This document shows, one piece after another, positions 6,616-9,044 of a stretch of 9,044 nucleotides of DNA. A program made the position numbers and the translations under genes. The DNA is taken from the NCBI GenBank assembly GCA_947176425.1, contig CAMWQV010000049.1, positions 1 to 9,044 on the forward strand. Direction: 5' to 3'. The notes under the pieces are model-generated. The model did no database searches. It was given only the letters and a program-made list of their open reading frames with translations, and had not been told where the DNA came from. Positions within the stretch are counted from its first letter, which is position 1, and every line of letters starts with the position of its first letter. The DNA is from an uncultured Clostridia bacterium (GTDB lineage: Bacteria; Bacillota; Clostridia; Oscillospirales; Oscillospiraceae).

Positions 6616-8007
6616 ATGAGCGTGGAAATAAAGCAATTTGAAAAATACACCCCTGTTTCGAGCGAACACACAGAATATATCAAAAATCTGACGGAGTACT
6701 GTAAATGTTCTGCCAGGCGGCCCGCTTTTCACATGATTCCGCCCTGCGGATTGATGAACGATCCAAACGGACTGGCGTATTACAATGGACAGTATCATGT
6801 GTTTTATCAGTGGCATCCTTTTGGACCGAGCCACGGTATGAAACACTGGGGGCATTTTATTTCTGAAGATTTGATTACTTGGACAGATTCCCCCGAAATT
6901 CTAATTCCTTCGGAAGAATATGAAAAAAACGGCTGCTATTCTGGAAACAGTATCCAGATCGGTTCTGACTTGTTTTTGTACTATACGGCTAATTACAAAA
7001 GTCCACAGGGTAAAATCCCAAAGCAAGCCCTGGCAATCATGTCACCTGATGAGAAGATACGGAAATATGCGAATAACCCCATTATCGATGAAACACCGGA
7101 AGGACTGACCGGAGAAATCAGAGATCCTTTTGTTTTTCGCAGAAACGGGAGCTTCTATATGTTTCTCGGCGGTGGGACAACAGATGGGATTGGGCGGCTG
7201 ATCCTCTACAAAAGTGACAACGGTTTTGCTTGGAATTATCAAGGTTGTATTGCGCTGTCCGGCTTGGATGTTGGACGTATGATCGAATGTCCAAGCATCG
7301 TTACGATAGATGGGAAGGATGTTTTATTCCTGTCTTTTATCGGGAAAGAACCAGAGGGTGACCGGTATCACAATGCGTTTTCAACTGTTTATCTGATTGG
7401 ACAGCTGGACGTGGAAAATCTTACATTCCATATTGAAGCCTGTGATGAACTGGATAAGGGATTTGATTTTTACGCGCCGCAGGCTTTCTATAATAAGGAA
7501 AACAAACCGGTCTATTTTGGCTGGTTCGGCTGCGGAGTCCAAGAGCTGCCCCATATGAAAGAAGATATGTGGATTCACGGACTTACCATGCCACGATTGA
7601 TGTCCATCCGGAATAAGCGGTTAATCCAGAATATTTCAGAAAAGACAGCAGCGCAGTATGATACCGTTGTATATACAGGCGGACAGGTCGTTTTGGATAA
7701 AAACAGTTTCCATCTTTGCATACCTGTTTGTCAAACAAATATGGTTGTTCAGATTGGACAAGCAGAGGATTGCTTTAAAATCCGTGTTGATAACGAGCAT
7801 GGAAAACTTACTCTTGACAGAAGTAGTTTGCTGGAGCAGTTTTGTCAGGAATATGGTGTAAGCAGAAGCCTTTCTTTTGATCCTGGAAAACTAACTCAGT
7901 TGGATCTATACTATGATAATACCTTTGGAGAGTTATTTATAAACAAAGGAGAAGATGTAATGACTTTCCGTGCATTTCCCAAGTCACTGGTTATTTCAAT
8001 TAATTAG
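6616..8007 (+). CDS. scrB: GH32 sucrose-6-phosphate hydrolase / beta-fructofuranosidase
   Basis: This 463-residue enzyme of glycoside hydrolase family 32 cleaves beta-fructofuranosyl bonds. It has no signal peptide, so it acts in the cytoplasm on the sugar phosphate delivered by the PTS, giving glucose-6-phosphate and fructose if the substrate is sucrose-6-phosphate. The catalytic triad is visible: nucleophile Asp49 in LMNDPNG (46-52), transition-state stabiliser Asp170 in RDP (169-171), and acid/base Glu224 in ECP (224-226). YQWHPFGPSHGMKHWGH is the expected stretch after the first motif. The five-bladed propeller runs to about 345 and is followed by a shorter beta-sandwich domain. The length is slightly below most ScrB proteins (about 480-500). 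ATG directly follows the scrA stop; TTGGAG at 6605-6610 lies five bases upstream. Coding ends with TAG followed at once by TAA. Activity on fructo-oligosaccharides cannot be excluded. Confidence 0.92.
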   Translation: MSVEIKQFEKYTPVSSEHTEYIKNLTEYCKCSARRPAFHMIPPCGLMNDPNGLAYYNGQYHVFYQWHPFGPSHGMKHWGHFISEDLITWTDSPEILIPSEEYEKNGCYSGNSIQIGSDLFLYYTANYKSPQGKIPKQALAIMSPDEKIRKYANNPIIDETPEGLTGEIRDPFVFRRNGSFYMFLGGGTTDGIGRLILYKSDNGFAWNYQGCIALSGLDVGRMIECPSIVTIDGKDVLFLSFIGKEPEGDRYHNAFSTVYLIGQLDVENLTFHIEACDELDKGFDFYAPQAFYNKENKPVYFGWFGCGVQELPHMKEDMWIHGLTMPRLMSIRNKRLIQNISEKTAAQYDTVVYTGGQVVLDKNSFHLCIPVCQTNMVVQIGQAEDCFKIRVDNEHGKLTLDRSSLLEQFCQEYGVSRSLSFDPGKLTQLDLYYDNTFGELFINKGEDVMTFRAFPKSLVISIN

Positions 8008-8049
8008 TAATACTGTTTGAAACATATAATTTTGCTGTTGAGTCAAAGA

Positions 8050-8094
8050 AAAGTGCCTGGATACCAGCTGCGGTACCCAGGCACTTTCTTTTTT
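8050..8094 (+). terminator. Intrinsic terminator of the operon
   Basis: AAAGTGCCTGG (8050-8060) pairs perfectly with CCAGGCACTTT (8077-8087). Inside it, after one A-C mismatch, TACC pairs with GGTA around a six-base AGCTGC loop. A T-run (8089-8094) follows. It lies 43 bases after the scrB stop. Confidence 0.95.
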
Positions 8095-8429
8095 GTTAGT
8101 TTGTACGGTCCTGTGGATCTGGCAGGGCTGCGGGCGGGAGATGTTATTACAATGGTCGATGCGGCAACAGTCATGAGCAGCAATGATTTGACTTCGACCC
8201 TGGGCGGCAAGAGCTATAAAGCAGGGGATACCGCCACTGTCGCCTATGTACGGGACGGTCAGATATATACGCTGGCCTCATATTCGGCAGCACCGTTGAG
8301 AAGCCTATGGAAGCTGTCCAGTTCAAGCAGCAGCCTCAAACTCCGCAGAACCGGCAGCAGCAAAGCAGAACGAATATGTACAATCGTATACTTTTTTGTC
8401 CAACATACTCGGTTAAAACAAAAAATTGA
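8095..8429 (+). pseudogene. C-terminal PDZ remnant of an HtrA/DegP-type serine protease
   Basis: From position 8104 one frame reads as most of a PDZ domain: GPVDLAGLRAGDVITMVD, then SSNDLTSTLGG, KAGDTATVAYVRDGQIYTL. This is the substrate- or peptide-binding domain that follows the trypsin-like domain in secreted or membrane-anchored HtrA (DegP) proteases. The signal anchor, the His-Asp-Ser protease domain and the first strand of the PDZ domain are missing. At about 8283-8292 the frame shifts: the other frame continues with TVEKPMEAVQFKQQPQTPQN, a Gln/Pro-rich tail of the kind found at the end of such proteins, to TGA 8427-8429. So it is both beheaded and frameshifted, and has no start or ribosome binding site. 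The coding signal begins within ten bases of the preceding terminator's T-run, which marks a recombination junction. Confidence 0.7.
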
Positions 8430-8763
8430 ATAGAGATATAAGAAAAAATTAAGATTCTTATTCAATGAAAATTAAAAAATTCACGCTATACTGCGCTATA
8501 GTTATAAACGAGCAAAACTGTATGATTGCACAAAATCAGGCAGCAAGAACGAGTAGGTTATCTAAATGAGAATAATGGGGGTACCCCCATTATTTGCTTC
8601 CTTTTTAGGAAGCAAATAATGAGCATAGCTGAACTGAAAATTATATTATGAAACTGCTGACATATGTCCGTAGACAGCGTAAATTACAGGAAATTTTGTG
8701 CAGCAGTTTTCTGGATCTACTCTTTTATAGGCTATAGATTAAAACATTCAAGGAGGTCTTCCG
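8430..8763. other. Intergenic region with twin inverted repeats
   Basis: I found no gene here. The left part (8430-8570) is AT-rich; CTATA-CTGCGC-TATAG at 8486-8501 is a small dyad, and TTGCACAA occurs at 8526-8533. The two perfect inverted repeats at 8571-8620 are listed separately. The right part leads to the ribosome binding site of the next gene; no convincing -35/-10 pair was found, though TATAGG (8726-8731) and TATAGA (8733-8738) are weak -10 candidates. Confidence 0.5.
8571..8620. repeat. Two overlapping perfect inverted repeats
   Basis: The first is a 24-base perfect palindrome at 8571-8594 (AATAATGGGGG-TA-CCCCCATTATT). The second has arms at 8589-8601 (ATTATTTGCTTCC) and 8608-8620 around a TTTTTA loop, a perfect 13-bp stem. 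They share ATTATT (8589-8594), so as RNA or single-stranded DNA only one can close fully at a time. Neither is followed by a T-run on either strand, so they are not ordinary terminators. Confidence 0.9.
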
Positions 8764-9044
8764 ATGGATCAAAGAGCGTCAAAACTAAAAAATATCCTGA
8801 CCTTTGTGCTGCTGTTCCTGCTCCTGCTGTCGGCAATATTCATCATTCGCGGGTATCTCTTGGGGTATTTCAACTCTGTGGAGTCCTTTCAGCAGTATAT
8901 CGCCTCTTTCGGCATTTTCGCACCTGTGGTTCTTATCGTCATACAGGCATTGCAGGTTATCCTGCCGGTGCTGCCGGGATTTCTGGGCTGCATTGTGGGG
9001 GCGGGGATGTTTGGAGCCGCCGGAGCCTTCTGGTGCAACTACGT
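8764..9044 (+). CDS. TVP38/TMEM64 (DedA-like) membrane protein, 3' end cut by window
   Basis: The ATG at 8764 follows AAGGAGG (8750-8756) at seven bases, an ideal ribosome binding site. The 93 codons visible run off the window edge without a stop. Residues 11-33 form a strongly hydrophobic segment after a short basic N-terminus (signal anchor, positive side in the cytoplasm). From about 50 a second hydrophobic region contains QALQVILPVLPG (61-72), followed by glycine-rich GCIVGAGMFGAAGAF; this is the start of the VTT/SNARE-associated domain shared by TVP38, TMEM64 and DedA proteins. Members are integral membrane proteins, some with lipid-flipping roles; the function of this one cannot be told from the fragment. 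It appears to be separate from the sugar operon, being beyond its terminator. Confidence 0.88.
   Translation, partial: MDQRASKLKNILTFVLLFLLLLSAIFIIRGYLLGYFNSVESFQQYIASFGIFAPVVLIVIQALQVILPVLPGFLGCIVGAGMFGAAGAFWCNY

Noticed and set aside
8017..8433. Start of the PDZ frame at 8017 as a real small protein
   Set aside because: The first 26 codons run through the operon terminator hairpin, and the domain itself is incomplete.
8571..8620. Twin palindromes as a rho-independent terminator
   Set aside because: No T-run follows on either strand, and the nearest upstream coding is only a remnant.

Overview
The window looks like chromosome from a gut-type member of the Clostridia (Firmicutes). Signs of this are AGGAGG-type ribosome binding sites, an extended -10 promoter, a glucose-superfamily PTS permease, a DeoR-type sugar regulator, and best-family matches typical of Lachnospiraceae/Oscillospiraceae. 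The assignment to order is inference from gene style, not from a marker gene. Layout: (1) Positions 1-2400 are a graveyard. There is a C-terminal piece of an ABC sugar-binding protein (+), a C-terminal piece of a GH13 alpha-amylase-type enzyme (-), a Sel1/TPR-like gene with a nonsense codon and a frameshift (-) that still has its terminator, and an unrecognised + strand frame broken by a single TAG. None is an intact gene. (2) Positions 2354-2844 are AT-rich and non-coding and lead into a clear promoter. (3) Positions 2875-8007 hold one intact four-gene operon: a DeoR-family regulator (fruR-like), a 1-phosphofructokinase-family kinase (fruK), a sucrose-type PTS enzyme IIBCA (scrA-like) and a GH32 beta-fructofuranosidase / sucrose-6-phosphate hydrolase (scrB-like). 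It is closed by a strong intrinsic terminator at 8050-8094. (4) Directly after the terminator lies a beheaded PDZ-domain tail of an HtrA-type protease. (5) Positions 8430-8763 are non-coding and carry two overlapping perfect inverted repeats. (6) The window ends inside a TVP38/TMEM64 (DedA-like) membrane protein gene. How it works together: the PTS should import and phosphorylate a fructose-containing disaccharide, most likely sucrose. The GH32 enzyme splits the phosphorylated sugar inside the cell, the kinase feeds a fructose phosphate into glycolysis, and the DeoR protein probably senses a sugar phosphate and controls its own operon. The odd point is the kinase. A sucrose operon normally carries a fructokinase (ScrK, ROK or PfkB type) acting on free fructose. 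Here the first half of a fructose operon (fruR-fruK, where the substrate is fructose-1-phosphate) is joined to the second half of a sucrose operon (scrA-scrB). I regard that hybrid layout, the structured 167-base leader between fruK and scrA, and the twin competing palindromes at 8571-8620 as the parts most worth a second look. I found no tRNA, rRNA, CRISPR array, transposase or integrase.
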